DNA of 64,000 nucleotides from Pyrrhosoma nymphula. Taxonomy: Eukaryota > Arthropoda > Insecta > Odonata > Coenagrionidae. The notes under the pieces were generated by a model. The model had not been told where the DNA came from and did not search any database. It saw only the letters and a program-made list of their open reading frames with translations. Position 1 is the first letter of the stretch, and each line of letters opens with the position of its first letter. A program made the position numbers and the translations under genes. Positions 22,547 to 34,460 of this stretch are shown here, piece after piece. Where the stretch lies: positions 133,907,422 to 133,971,421 of the forward strand of contig OY754329.1 in NCBI GenBank assembly GCA_963573305.1, read 5' to 3'.

Positions 22547-23864
22547 CTATGGCTCTTTAGGAGTGTAAAATGCTTGATAGAAATTCATACCTGCATCTCC
22601 GAAATGCCATTCAGTTATGTAAACTAAGTCCTCCTTGAGCCAGCTTCTTTTGGCATTTCATCTCTTCAGAATTGATTTATTTTTATACTTCTTTATTAAA
22701 TTAACATATCATAATAAATATGTTATATCTGTGAAATGAATATAATTAAAAAGTTAAATGTCTGCTGAACGGTTGCCTATCCTTTTAATGTGGGGTCTTC
22801 CTAGATGTTCAATAAAATTGTATACGTAGGAGTCTTATTTCCTTGATAGTTTTAATGCTTGTATCAGAATGAACTTCACTTTGTTTTACTTTGCTAAAAA
22901 TGTGAAACTAACTAATCATTGTAACAAATCTACATAAGTGTTGCTTATGACGTTGGGATTGAACTCATTGAGAACAGGCTCTATTGTAGGTTTTAGGAAA
23001 GTCCATGTTTTGTATTTATTTTCAAGCCATGGAGAAGCCTATGTAGATGTTGTCAATCAAACATAGTATATAAAAATGTAGGGATGCATAAGTGTAGAGT
23101 CAAGATTAGCAGTGAGAAGTATAATCTTTGCTACTGGTAGAGAACTATTAAAGCCTGTAGAGGAAGAGGATACTGATGAAACTCCTATTTTTTGGGAGGG
23201 ATACTGCTTTAGTGAAGGAGACATTTGCTGGCTGAAGATATCTGCTGACAGAGTCCTCACCCACAGATTTTCAGAAAAGGTTGATGAACTATGAAATGAA
23301 CGATAGAATTTTTATGATACAGTATCCTGAGCTGGTTCCAGTATCAACAACTTTCATGAATGGAACAAAAGTTAAACTTAAAACAGCAGTTTTCACATTA
23401 TAGTCACAACCATGGTTTCACTGCTAATCAACGTCATTCAGTAAAATATTTCCACCAAATTATCCCGGAGACTGTCGACAATATTCATGAAGGCAATAGG
23501 AATTTTTCGTAGATTTTTGTGCAATTTTCTCATGTGCTGTAGCAACACAAATGAGTTATATTCCTGTGTGAGATAAGCGTAGCTCCATAAATTCTTTTTA
23601 AGTTATTGAATGACAAAATGTTCTCCATCAGTGTGACAAGTCTCTCAAATGTTATGTTAAGAACATATTTTTGAGTCACATGCATGGTGATGGACCACCA
23701 TCGTCTCACAGAAAATTAAGAATGTATGGTGCTACAACTAATATAAGACATTGCAATGACTAATGTTCCATTTGGAACACACACTGTGGATATGTATTGT
23801 AAGTCTGGAATGCAATAATGGAACTGGCCCCTGGTGAAAAGTGGCTGCAGAGGTATATTGATGG

Positions 23865-23930
23865 CAGTTAACTACATAGGTGATATTATGCATAGAGCAG
23901 TTAGCTACATAGGTGATATAATGCGTAGGG
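23865..23930. repeat. 33-bp tandem repeat, two units
   Basis: CAGTTAACTACATAGGTGAT and CAGTTAGCTACATAGGTGAT start two adjacent 33-bp units that differ at only a few positions. Intronic, non-coding. Confidence 0.85.
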
Positions 23931-24534
23931 CAGCCATGGAAGGCATTGCTGGGAAGTTGTAATTAATCTAATTTAGACTGGCTAAAAATAAACATAAAAA
24001 ACAACCTCATCGGGCCCCGGTGTACAAAGACTAGTTTTATCAAACATCCTTGTGCATAGGCAACACTTCTTGCTGCTAAATCTAGGCAACCATCAATACA
24101 CCCTTACAAATTCCATTAAAATCTTTGTATTTTTAGCATTTCTTTCTCTCCTGAGAAAATAGTGGTTACTGAGCAAATCTTATGTGTATAGCATTGGTAT
24201 TTTTGCTGTAGAAAACCTTTGCATGCCACGCCATACATGAATTTTACTCAGTATTTAGGATGGGTGATTTGGAAAATTCTTATCATACACTTAAAAACCT
24301 ATCTCACTAATCACTCTTTTTATTCTTATAACACTCCTATCACCACTTTAAGCATTGTCATTATGTTTATATACAAATGCACAAAAGTAGACATTTGAAT
24401 GCCTCATTATATAAGTAGCTGAAAAGGCCCAGTTGAGCTTGGTAAGGGATGTGGCTCTGCAACAGTCATATTTCACGCTGGCATTACACCCAATCATTAA
24501 TTTTGTCATAGTCTTTTTGATTTATGATGCTTTA

Positions 24535-24763
24535 ATTAAGTGAGGTGAGGTGAAATGGCTATAAAAATTTGATAATTTTCCAATCATAGCGATTGCACAA
24601 ATGATTTGGTACACAGTCACGTGAACGGGTGAAAAGATATAAGCCAAACAGGGTGAAATTCGTCGTGACAAAATCATTTGACTTGACCAGGATTCAAATT
24701 CAGATCTCCCAATTGCCGGTCAGGTGTGTTAGCTAGCTACACCACCAAGCCATCTTAATTCAA
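24535..24763 (-). mobile_element. tRNA-derived SINE
   Basis: On the minus strand the head reads GGCTTGGTGGTGTAGCTAGC, an A-box-like Pol III promoter. About 40 nt later comes GAATTTGAATCCTGG, a B-box-like string. A body follows containing ATTTGTGCAATCGCTATGAT, and the tail at the low-coordinate end is a short CACCT repeat. The order of tRNA-like head, unrelated body and simple tail is the SINE layout. No protein. Confidence 0.7.
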
Positions 24764-24884
24764 GATGAATTTCAACGGGGGTTTATATGAAAAAGTTGTT
24801 CTCATCCCTGCTCTACATTGTAGCACAGGAGACATTGTGCAATTTATGTCACAGTCACAGAGAGTTAACGCAACGTTGTAGCTT

Positions 24885-24965
24885 TAGAATGACGAACTTA
24901 TGACAATTTTCCAATCATTGCAATTGCACAAATGATGTACGCAGCCATGTGCACAATTCTGTGGT
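24885..24965 (-). mobile_element. SINE body fragment
   Basis: The plus strand reads CAATTTTCCAATCATTGCAA, then TTGCACAAATGATGTACGCAG, matching the body of the SINE at 24535-24670 (TTTTCCAATCATAGCGATTG...). It lacks a tRNA-like head, so it is a truncated or rearranged copy of the same family. Confidence 0.6.
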
Positions 24966-25184
24966 CATCTTGTTGCTTTTCTCCAGAAGTGAAACATGAA
25001 AATTGGGAAGTTACTTAATTATTTTGATGGAATGAGAGTCAGAAAACCATTGTGTGCCATAGTTTGAATCTTTTGCATTAGGAAGAGCTAATTATCAAAC
25101 CAGTTTTCTCATAATTCCCATCAAAATGCACTGAATGCTGTAAATAGTCATGCAGAGTTTTCAAATATTTGAATCACAAATGGA

Positions 25185-25250
25185 TCAAGTTCACCCTAAA
25201 AAAATCATTTAACTTCATCAGGATTAGAATCCAGACCTCTCTGTTCCAGT
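25185..25250 (-). mobile_element. SINE head fragment (B box side)
   Basis: The plus strand AAATCATTTAACTTCATCAGG then ATTAGAATCCAGACCTC matches the 24670-24720 part of the full SINE copy (AAATCATTTGACTTGACCAGG...). The A-box side is missing. Same family, truncated. Confidence 0.6.
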
Positions 25251-28200
25251 AATAATGTTTATTGGTCATAAAATACAAGATACATTATACCTCGTCAAGG
25301 ACATAATACGGGTATTAAAATACTATAAATATTAGGAAGCAAGATCTGTCACTGAGTGAGAAAAATTCATATTTAGTATACAGCCCTGATTAAGCTAGCC
25401 ATGTGGGTATTAAAAATTTGAATGTAGGTAGGCTATCAGATCTTGCTGATACCATTAAATTTTGAAAACAATCCGGTATCCACAGACACAGATAATTGTA
25501 TTTTAGGAAATTGAAATTGGTTTGATGAAAGAAAATCATTATTAATGGAATTGTAACAGTTTGTTCCATTACTTGTAGGGAAAAGATGGAGATTATTTCC
25601 TACTTGTGTTTTACAAACAAGCATGCTATGAACAGCCAAACATTTTATCTAATGAAGAGTAGTTTTAAGGGCTCCAGATACAAAAAGTGAGTTATAATCA
25701 CAATAGTCTTATTTTGTAGTTTAAAAACTGGATTTACATATGAGGTATGACCCCAAATTTCCAACCCATAAATAAGTTGGGTGTGGGGGAATTAATGTGC
25801 TCGATTTTCTTAAGATATAGAGAGTCTTAGGTAATGTCTTAATAACCTCAGAAACATGCTAGGTCAGTACAGCCTAGAGTCTAAAAGAAATGCTAGTAGT
25901 TTGACAGGTTTTACCTCCTTAGATGGCGTCAGGGTGAAAATTAGCTTCTAAGTTTTTTTCAAGATTCAGCAGAAACCCACCAGCAATAACCATTGAATGG
26001 CCAAATTATGAAAGTTATTGGCAAGGCCACCAGCAAGAGTAAGACTTCCAAATTCATGTAATAAGGTTTCATAATCTGCATTCTGGGGGTCAGTTATGGT
26101 TCTCCTTTGAAAAGAGTACGATACAGCCAATAAATATGGAGCTATTGTTTTTTGTACTACCTTCAGTCTTGCTGTATTACTATATCTCATTACTATATCC
26201 CCGGTATTAAAAGATGGTATAGTTTTCCTTTTATGTTTTATTCTTACCAGATAATTTTTTTAGGTATGTTAATAATTTGATTCAATTAAAGGTATTATAT
26301 TCTATTATTATAAAAACTATTGCATATATATTTTATGCTGTAGCAGCCAAACTTTAGTGTAGCAACACGTTGAAGCCGTTAGCTGAGATGGGTCCATGAA
26401 GCTTTTCTCACATTTTGGAATATACATAAAACTTGAGAGTTTCCGTGGACATATTATGCCCACATAGGTCCCAAAAACAAATAGGAACCTCATCGATCAT
26501 TTCTCTTGCTTATTGTATGCAGTTATTTCCAAGAGGAAAAAAAGTCTTGGGTGACATGTAAATGTCACCACCCAATCAACTGTTAACCAGAATTTTTTTT
26601 TGTTTTAGAAGTCTGCTAATCCAAATCCATTAAAGCTTACCCTTGAAAAAAACATTCAGTAAGTAAACACTTGAAAGTTATTACGAATGGCAAATGAGCT
26701 TTATTGAGCCAAAAGTATGATTATTGGAATTTCAAGATTGAAATGGCAAAATAAAAAATTATGTTGTAGTTATTGCGGATTTTTTTCAGATTCTATTAAC
26801 ATTATGACATGGAATTCACACTGCCGATTTGTGCGAACGCCAGTCTTATAATGAGGCAAATGCTCTTACTATTAAAGTCTACTTATTTCATACCCTAATT
26901 CCCTTTTGACCTTCAATTGTTGTGCTATCCTTAAGTGTAACTTTACGAAACACTTGAGTTATTTATCCCCTACCTCCCCAAGGTCACCATCCAACCTGTC
27001 TGCTGCATAATGTCACTGAGAGCTGATGTATGAGGCTGAGTAGTAATTGCTGAACACCTGGGTTAAAAATTGCCAACAAGAGAGCGTTTTGGGTGACTTT
27101 AGTCCACAGAAGGACTCGGGCTCGGGGGTAGTTTCTGAGTGATTGTTTAGAGGAAAAAAGTATGCCTCATATTACATCAAATACCATAATTTGCTAGAAA
27201 ACTGCAGAAATTTGTTGATTTTTGGCAATAATATCCACCTTTGAAATTGTTGAGCAGTGAGGTCTAAAATATTATCCATGAATCATGCACCCTTCCCTGA
27301 TTACCCAGGAATGGAGGACTTTGCCCAGAAATTTTAAGGAAGTGTTGGCATTAAAAACATTCTTGGAAAGGATGGACCATAAAACTTAAGAAATACTAGT
27401 AAAAGAAAGAAGGCAACAGTCAATTGTACGAGAATGCTATCTCCATAGTCTCCTGGGAACACTTAAAAATGTTTCAGTGGCTTAAGCGTTAGAATGGCAA
27501 GGCATTAGCTGAGACTTAGCATAGCTGATCATATTGTTAAATGTCAACTTTAGTGACTAAGAGTACATGGGGAAATTTCAAGTTCACTGACTACATATTT
27601 GCTTGTAATTTTTAAAGTGGTAATATAGCAAATAAATTAGTGAAAAAATGGTGGAGGTCCCAGAGGCATGAATTAATGGTTTAGTTGGCTCTAAGGAATA
27701 ATTTCTTATGGAAACCTTCCTGTGTGACTGTAGGTATCTTGAAAGAATTAAAATTGGTTTTTCTGTAGGATAGTCTATTATTTAAATAGATATTGTGGCA
27801 AATTGATGGAAGGTACAATGGTTTATTTACAGGCAACCCTGATAAAGCATCTTTCATGAATGTTGAACCATAAGTTTTTTTCTGTGATCTTTTTGTAAGC
27901 GATCATATTTCAGAACAAATTACTTACTGCATTAGGATTATTTGTAGTCTTAATTTAGGCTTCTGCACAATAGTTATTTGAAAATTAATTAGTGAAACTT
28001 AAATTTTTTTAGGTTAATGAAAATTCAATTATGTATCCCTTTTTTATTTTAGTGTGGCAGTTGAAAAAAAATGCTGCATCTTTTTAACTTCTAATGAATA
28101 ATAAAATAATATAAATTATGACAGCCTTCATTATTGTAGATGTACTTCATTTGGAATATATCAATAAATTATCTCAGTAAAGGTAATGATTTCTCCCATG

Positions 28201-29515
28201 AAGTAAAGAATTATTTATACTTCATATGATGCTTTTAAGGCTGTATCCAAATGTACATTTGTATTCATCACTTAAGCATGGTTTATAAAACACAATCAGT
28301 AGATAAGTTCTTCATAGGGGCGGTCAAAAAACGTTTTGCCCTCACTTGTCAAATAGCTTTGCCCAGCAGTGGCTGTACCTGTAGCATTTTTGTTTGGAAT
28401 TGAAAATCAGTGCAGATGGTGTAAATAATCATCTCCAAGCTGTCCTCATTTTATCAAATGACTCTAAAATTCAGCCTTTGGCTAAGAAATTGTATTGAAA
28501 AAAAGTGATGATGAACATCATGCACAACAGGCTGGCCAACAACAAAGGGTAAATTTCATGAAGTACTAGTGCTGGCATGAATTTAATAGGCAGTATACTT
28601 AATGAAAAATTTCTTGCGTCATTGATGTATGCATTTCAGTTGTGAGATTTCCTGAGTTAGATGTTGTAAATATAGTCTAATGAGGTGTCTGTAAGTGCTG
28701 GCTGGCCTTTTGCCTATTGGATGCTCCTAATCTGTTTAGGCTTAAGGGAAAGAGAAGATACATTGATTAATTTAGAAAGGAAGCTAAGGCAGGCTATGAG
28801 TCATTACTTGTTGCTGGCCGTATAAAATGTTTTTACTTCAAATACACGGATGTCTTTCTCTCCCCTGAACAGTTGTGTTCTATATTTCTTGTTTGCAATA
28901 AGATACCATTTTTTAGTGTTCGCAGCAAAATATCCTCGCAAATTTTTTTCTGTTTTGATCGTAACCTCATTCTGAAATAACAGCTAGCTGAACTAGTTTA
29001 AGTCCAATATGTATGATATGATAACTTGCAGAATTTGAAACAAGGCAGAGGAAAGCACATTATCTGAACGGGCAAAGAAGGTAACACAAAAATGTGCTAA
29101 TATTAATTTAATTAACATTAATTGAATTCCATGTGTGAAGACACAGTGAAAGTTTACTTATAAATGTTTATCAATATCTCCTTCATCAGCCCTAAGCATT
29201 TATGGGTGGAGATTTTGTATAATGAGAGAAAATATGAAAGTCAACTAACCTAGCTTTCCCATAAGGAGCTCATGTGATGCTGCTTATGGCTATTATGGGT
29301 ATCTTTCAAATTATATTGTGCAATATGTAGTTAGCTTAACAAATTAGCTGCACCAATTTTTTCATGTAGTGCTTCTTAATTACACACTGTAGCATTTTTT
29401 TAAAATATGTCTTCTTGTTAGTTGCATAATTTAGAAAATGATCAAGCTTGGTAAACATAAGGATATGAAATACATACATTTATAGATATGTATTCTTTTT
29501 GTAAATAAAAATGTT

Positions 29516-30253
29516 TAAACCCTTTCTCGCCGATTGTCTGCTATAGTAGTTAAGGTTTTCTTTACGCAAAAGAACGGACGTCACCAATAGACGTCGTGGA
29601 GAGTGGGAAAGTGACTGCGGCTGAAGCATTAGGGAAGGTTGTTCCTTCCACCCGGTGAGTCCCTACTCAGTGAGTGGAAAGACCCTTCGCTGGGCAACTT
29701 CACTCGACCCTAGTGGCCATTCTCTCAGCATATGTCCACTGTCACTAATTTTATGTGCAGTGGATTTTCTAAATAAATATTCGTTGGCTATCCCAAAATA
29801 TTAACCATTGAAATGAACTCCTTGTGTTTTGCAGTGTGTTTTCAACAATTAAACGAAATTCTAGCTCTTATATTAACGGAGTTGTCTTCTGATTTTTTTA
29901 ATCATTACTTTCCAATTTATATCCTAAAATTGTTAATATAACGGCTAGAAATTCATTTACTAATTTTAAAACGGTCAAGTAAACACGAAGAATTCATTTC
30001 AGACATCATATCTCTCACGTTTGCAATAAATGATTGTTAAAAAAAACCACTGTGCATACAAAAAAAATGACCGCAACCCCATGCTGTGAGAGGGTCTGCT
30101 AATGAGCTCAAGACCAGTTGCTGAGGAAGGGTGGGGTCAGTGCGCCGGAGAGAATATTCCCTTTGAAATGCCTCTGTACAGAGATGAGCTGAGTCTCCCA
30201 TGAAGCTCAGGATACTAAAGATATTTCTGTGAAAAGTTCCGCGAAAGGGTATA
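29516..30253. mobile_element. Possible piggyBac-type element
   Basis: The left side reads TTTAAACCCTTTCTCGCCGA. The right side on the other strand reads TTATACCCTTTCGCGGAAC. These resemble the CCCTTTC-type ends of the TTAA elements elsewhere in the window, but the TTAA target is intact only at the left. The interior is unusually GC/CpG-rich for this intron (for example near 29570-29700). No transposase recognised; a 77-codon minus-strand frame at 30037-30270 has no domain signal. Confidence 0.35.
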
Positions 30254-30652
30254 AAGTGCTGTAGGTGCATTTTAACTTGATTTTTCCAAAGTCCTAATCA
30301 GGACTTTGTCAAGATCATTACTTACTGTTGGCAAAATTTGAATTGCTTGGCTTTTTTTTGCAAAACATGATAGAAAAGATCAAATCTATAAGAGCCATTG
30401 ACAATATGGACTATTTGCATTTTATGTATTTAAAACTGCTGCTTGTTTAACTTCAGTAATTTTGCAACTCTGATCACCGTGCCATGATATTGGCGACTCT
30501 TGCTTCATAGTGGCCTTTTGGGTCTTGACTGGGTAGAAGGTGCAGGTGAGGGCCATCCCTCACAAGTGAGTTTATTTACCTTGCCTCCAGTTTAAAAATA
30601 AGCTCCATTGGCTGTTTAATGTTCTTCCTTACATTCAGCACTCCCCAGACCA

Positions 30653-31557
30653 GGGGGGTTATTTGAAACACTCAAAATAATTCTGATCGCGTAACTAAGG
30701 AGTTAGGTGGTGCAATCACAAAGTGTTCGAGATTTTAATGTGTTTGAACTAGGGCTAGGCGGTTTTCCAATAATTGGTTCCAATATCAATATTCTTAAAT
30801 ATTGGGATTCCAAAATCACAATTTTTGAACGACCAATACCAATATCCTGTATTGGATATTGGTGGTCAGAAAAACCAATATTTGCGATTGGAATATTGAA
30901 TATTGGGTTATCAATGTTAAAAATTCAAGGATTGAATATTGGAACCCGGCGAGGAGGGTGGTCAGAGAGCGCCCTAATATTTGAAAACAGATGGCGCGCG
31001 TGGCACTCAGTGCAGCACTTCCTTATCCACCATTATTAATAGCAATAACTGGGGAAAAGAAGCTTATGTCGCTTTTCTTGTTAAATTAACAGACTCACAT
31101 AGTTAACTCAGGCAGCATTTGCAAACCATTGTAAGTCAGATTATTATACCTGTTAATGTTGCTATGTTCAATATTTTCCAATATACCAATACATATTTCA
31201 TTTTTTCATTATTTCCAATATTCCAATATGCCAATATTCAATACAGGTTATTTATATTGGTCCATTTTCAATATTTTAAGACATTGGATATTAATATTGT
31301 GATTCAAATACCGCCCAGCCCTAGTTTGATCCACTCTTAAAAATCTCACGCAGCCTTCCCAATCAAGTTTTCATCACCGAAATGTTGTTGTTCGTGTTAA
31401 AAATCCCGATTAAAGATGCAATAAACAACATATTGGAAGCTTAAGTTATCCATCCGAAAGGTTCAAACACGCCAATATCTCGAACCTTTTGTTATTGTAC
31501 CACGTGACTCCTTAGTTACGTAATCGGAATTATCTGAGTATTTCAAACACAAACCCC
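30653..31557. mobile_element. Inverted-repeat element with about 95-bp arms (interrupted)
   Basis: The left arm runs GGGGTTATTTGAAACACTC then CGTAACTAAGGAGT and on to GTGTTTGAAC. The right arm on the other strand runs GGGGTTTGTGTTTGAAATAC then CGTAACTAAGGAGTCACGTG and on to CGTGTTTGAACC. A hAT MITE (30750-31323) has inserted at the inner edge of the left arm. Without it the element is only about 320 bp. No target-site duplication found, so no superfamily is assigned. Confidence 0.75.
30750..31323. mobile_element. hAT-type MITE with CAATATTGG-rich core
   Basis: Termini are TAGGGCTAGGCGGT at left and, reverse complemented, TAGGGCTGGGCGGT at right. The flanking octamers GTTTGAAC (30742-30749) and GTTTGATC (31324-31331) form an 8-bp target duplication with one mismatch, diagnostic of hAT. 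The subterminal DNA on both sides is made of variants of the palindrome CCAATATTGG. A 110-codon open frame across the left half is a by-product of this repeat. Inserted inside the 30653-31557 element, so it is younger than that element. Confidence 0.85.
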
Positions 31558-31560
31558 AAC

Positions 31561-31740
31561 GGGTGCTATTCCGTAAGACCTTGAAATTTCGGAGTCTTGG
31601 CAGTGATGAAATTTTGACGTCACAGCCTCGAAAATTTCAAATAGGGCCATTCAAAAGTTGAAGTTTGTCAGGGGCTGTGACGTCACATCCACGGATTTTC
31701 CGAGGTCCAACCGTATCGAATCCTTACTGAATTGTGGCCC
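31561..31740. mobile_element. Small inverted-repeat element with two TGACGTCA sites
   Basis: GACCTTGAAATTTCGG at left faces CCGAGGTC at right. Inside, TTGACGTCACAGCC and, on the other strand, GTGACGTCACAGCC form a second matched pair. It is about 180 bp with no ORF. It abuts the end of the previous element directly. The CRE-like octamers here belong to the repeat and should not be read as promoter sites. Confidence 0.5.
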
Positions 31741-31756
31741 AGGAGACTTCTGCCTC

Positions 31757-32200
31757 CCCTGGTGAAAATAAACTGAGACATACAGTGTGACAGAAGCGTG
31801 AACACAGTGTACTTAGAATGTGGCAAGAGCATGATTACAGTGTGACCACAGTGTGAATATAGTGTGCCAAAAGCATAAATTGGGACTCAAAAGCGTGCAG
31901 AAAGTGTGATAGACAGTGCGATGGTACAGTGTGTAAACATTGTGTGCACAGTGTTCCTACACTGTGTGAGGACACCATCTACACAGTGTGAGGACACTGT
32001 GAACACAGTCTGAGGACACCGTGCACAGTGTGAGGACACTGTGACTAATACCCTTGTACAGTGTGCAGCACATAGTTGTCAGTCACGCTGTCCATACACT
32101 TTAAAGGGGGCACATTGTGCATACACTGTGACTAATACACTTGCACAGTGTGCAGCACATTGTTGTCACACTGTCTGTCATGGTTTATTTTCACCAGGGT
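31757..32200. mobile_element. TIR element filled with ACAGTGTG repeats
   Basis: Ends CCCTGGTGAAAATAAACTGA and, on the other strand, CCCTGGTGAAAATAAACCAT. Between them lie many copies of ACAGTGTG / CACTGTG / CACACTGT, mostly as the self-complementary unit ACAGTGTGAGGACACTGT. No ORF of note; the 80-codon frame at 32041-32283 is part of the repeat. Target duplication not clear. Confidence 0.8.
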
Positions 32201-33795
32201 CCTTATCTCTCTGTCTTTTGATACTGTTCTACTACATGGTCATTTCACTTTTGGCTCATTCAGTTGTTCATCATTTGAGGTAGATGGATAGGGCATTCAG
32301 TATGGTTGCTATTAGATGAACCTCAGGTTAAGCCTTACCATTTTTGGAGAAACGTCCACATTTTCAACATTAACATGTTTTATGCCCCCCCACGACTCCA
32401 ATGCCTGAGCTTACATTTATAGGGTGTGATATCATCATGTATAAAAAAGGTTTATACTATGGGAACCAGTTTTGAATGATCATTCTTAGTTAATGTATGT
32501 GGATGCCTGAGAACTTGTGAAGAAAACATGTATCAGGTACCTTGAAAGTTTTTGTTCTGTTGCTTCAGCACCCAAAAGCAGAGCATCAGAGCAAAGCAGA
32601 GCAGAGCATTTGAGTTTTATATTTTAAGTATTTAGCAAATTTTTTCCACTAACGAGCAACTTATCATTTGCTTTTCATCAAGTTTCATCATTAGCTTAGC
32701 TATAAAGTAAAACATTTTGTCAAAATTGTTCACTAAGTCTTCACCCAGGCAGATTGGCTGTGTGTGCAACACGTCTGCACTTGCCAGATTGTTGGGTGAA
32801 AGGGAACAGGAATGGCCAATGGTGGTTGCTTGCTCCATCTACCTCTATTCATTTACTCATATTACCCTCCGCCCACTTTTGGCTCCACCAAGTGACTCCA
32901 GTTTCAGCATCATGTAACTGCACTCTAACCACTTAATGCCAATCCAAGTGCCCCATAGCTAGATAGGTGATGGCACTATCTTGCTTGTCCTTATATATTT
33001 CTTCAGAATTTTGGATTATTTTATGTGAAAAATGAAGTAAAATGAGTAGGTTTCCTCGGCACTGACTATCTATCTTAGGGGCTAAATTACATAACTACTA
33101 CAAATTTGGCAGCCCATGATTCCATTTTCAATTTATATTTGCTGGAAAGTAAAATCAGGTATTGAAACCAGGTTTATTATATGACTTTGCTACACATAGG
33201 TAATAGAGCAAAATTCACTCTTATTTTTCTTTTGGAAACAATTCTGAGGCTATATCATGTGAGACACCACCTTTCTTTTGGCTAAAATTCCTTGAGACCT
33301 AAAGTAATTAAATTAAGTGTTTAATGTATTTGAGATATTGGCTGCTATTCTGAATCTGAGGGCGCTGTTTGTGGAAGATGCTATTCCTTGCTTCACAATA
33401 GCATACGCTGCGTTTCTGAATCTGGGTATGATATCCGATGCATCGGTTACGAGATGCTATTTCAAATCCCGCCCCTTCCTGTATGAAAACCTTCCACTAC
33501 AGTCAGACAGCCAATGACAAGCTCTGTAGCATGAATGTTTACATTCTAGTAAATACATATTATTATTATCAGCTGCCCTATTGAAAATGCCCTATAGGAA
33601 TTTTTTTTTCCCACAGTAATTTGACAATGGGAACTCGAAATTTTCCTATAGGAAATTTTTTCCTATAGGAAATAATTTTCCTATAGGAAATAATTTTCCT
33701 GTTGGAAATTTCCTATAGGAAATAATTTTCCTATAGGAAATAATTTTCCTATAGGAAATAATTTTCCCATTGGAAAATAGTCTCATAAATAACCT

Positions 33796-33884
33796 TAAAA
33801 AAAAAAACGCCACCGTTAGGATTAGATCGGGTGACCTTCAGCTCATGAGTCGCCGGCTCTGACCACTACACCAACTGACTGATT
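33796..33884 (-). mobile_element. tRNA-like sequence / SINE head with T-run
   Basis: On the minus strand it reads AGTTGGTGTAGTGGTCAGAGC (A-box-like, D-arm), then ACTCATGAGCTGAAGGTCACC, then CGATCTAATCC (B-box-like), then an 11-T run that would terminate RNA polymerase III. The T-loop departs from GGTTCGAATCC and no 7-bp acceptor stem is evident, so it is not a functional tRNA gene. Confidence 0.6.
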
Positions 33885-34059
33885 AGAGGAGTGAGCGATC
33901 TCATAACTATAACTTTGGTATTAGTTGAGAGAGAATTGATTTTTTTAATCCTTATTTCTCAACTAATGCTCTCTCAACTAATTTTAATGATTGATAGAAG
34001 AGAGAGGATGAGTTTTTTTAATTTCGAAAGAGGATTGCTGCACACCTACAGAGTCATAA

Positions 34060-34460
34060 GGCCGTTTTACTCGGGCACGAAATTGCACAACATCAAACTG
34101 CATTTTTTCTCAATCGGGCGTGCAATCATTTTCGAATTAGAGCAGAAGCTATTTTGCTACCTCGCGTTCATGCATTCACGCATGCGTTCTTGCAATTCAT
34201 GGCTTACCGTGTTTACACGATGCATTTACCCGCGCAAGTACGTGGCTGGACAGATGCGTGAACACATTCACCAAATTAGAACGAGCTATTTTCTGTCCAC
34301 GCATTTGCGCAATTTGGAGTGTTTACACGGTGAAAATTTGATGGTGATTGTATTCACGCATCTACCCGCGCGGGTAAAGCATCGTGTAAACACGACACCA
34401 TGCAATTTGAAATGCACGTTCGTACTTACATCAGATTGTACGTGCCCCGTGTAAAACGCC
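34060..34460. mobile_element. MITE with GGCCGTTTTAC termini
   Basis: The left end GGCCGTTTTACTCGGGCACG faces CGTGCCCCGTGTAAAACGCC at the right. The interior repeats GTTTACACG / CGTGTAAAC palindromic motifs and GCAATTTG / CAAATTGC. A 187-codon plus-strand frame across this element has no domain and is incidental. It lies within the CCTATAGG element, the innermost level of the nest. Confidence 0.75.

Noticed and set aside
30707..31039. 110-codon ORF
   Set aside because: It encodes the CAATATTGG subterminal repeats of a hAT MITE (INI/IGI-type residues) and starts outside the element.
31612..31690. Two more TGACGTCA octamers as CRE enhancers
   Set aside because: They are mirror-image parts of a small inverted-repeat element and therefore not independent regulatory sites.
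33796..33884. Functional tRNA gene
   Set aside because: The T-loop deviates from the consensus and no acceptor stem can be formed; the T-run alone is not enough.
33891..34454. 187-codon plus-strand ORF
   Set aside because: It runs through a palindromic spacer and the GGCCGTTTTAC MITE; the residues show no domain and are explained by the repeat.
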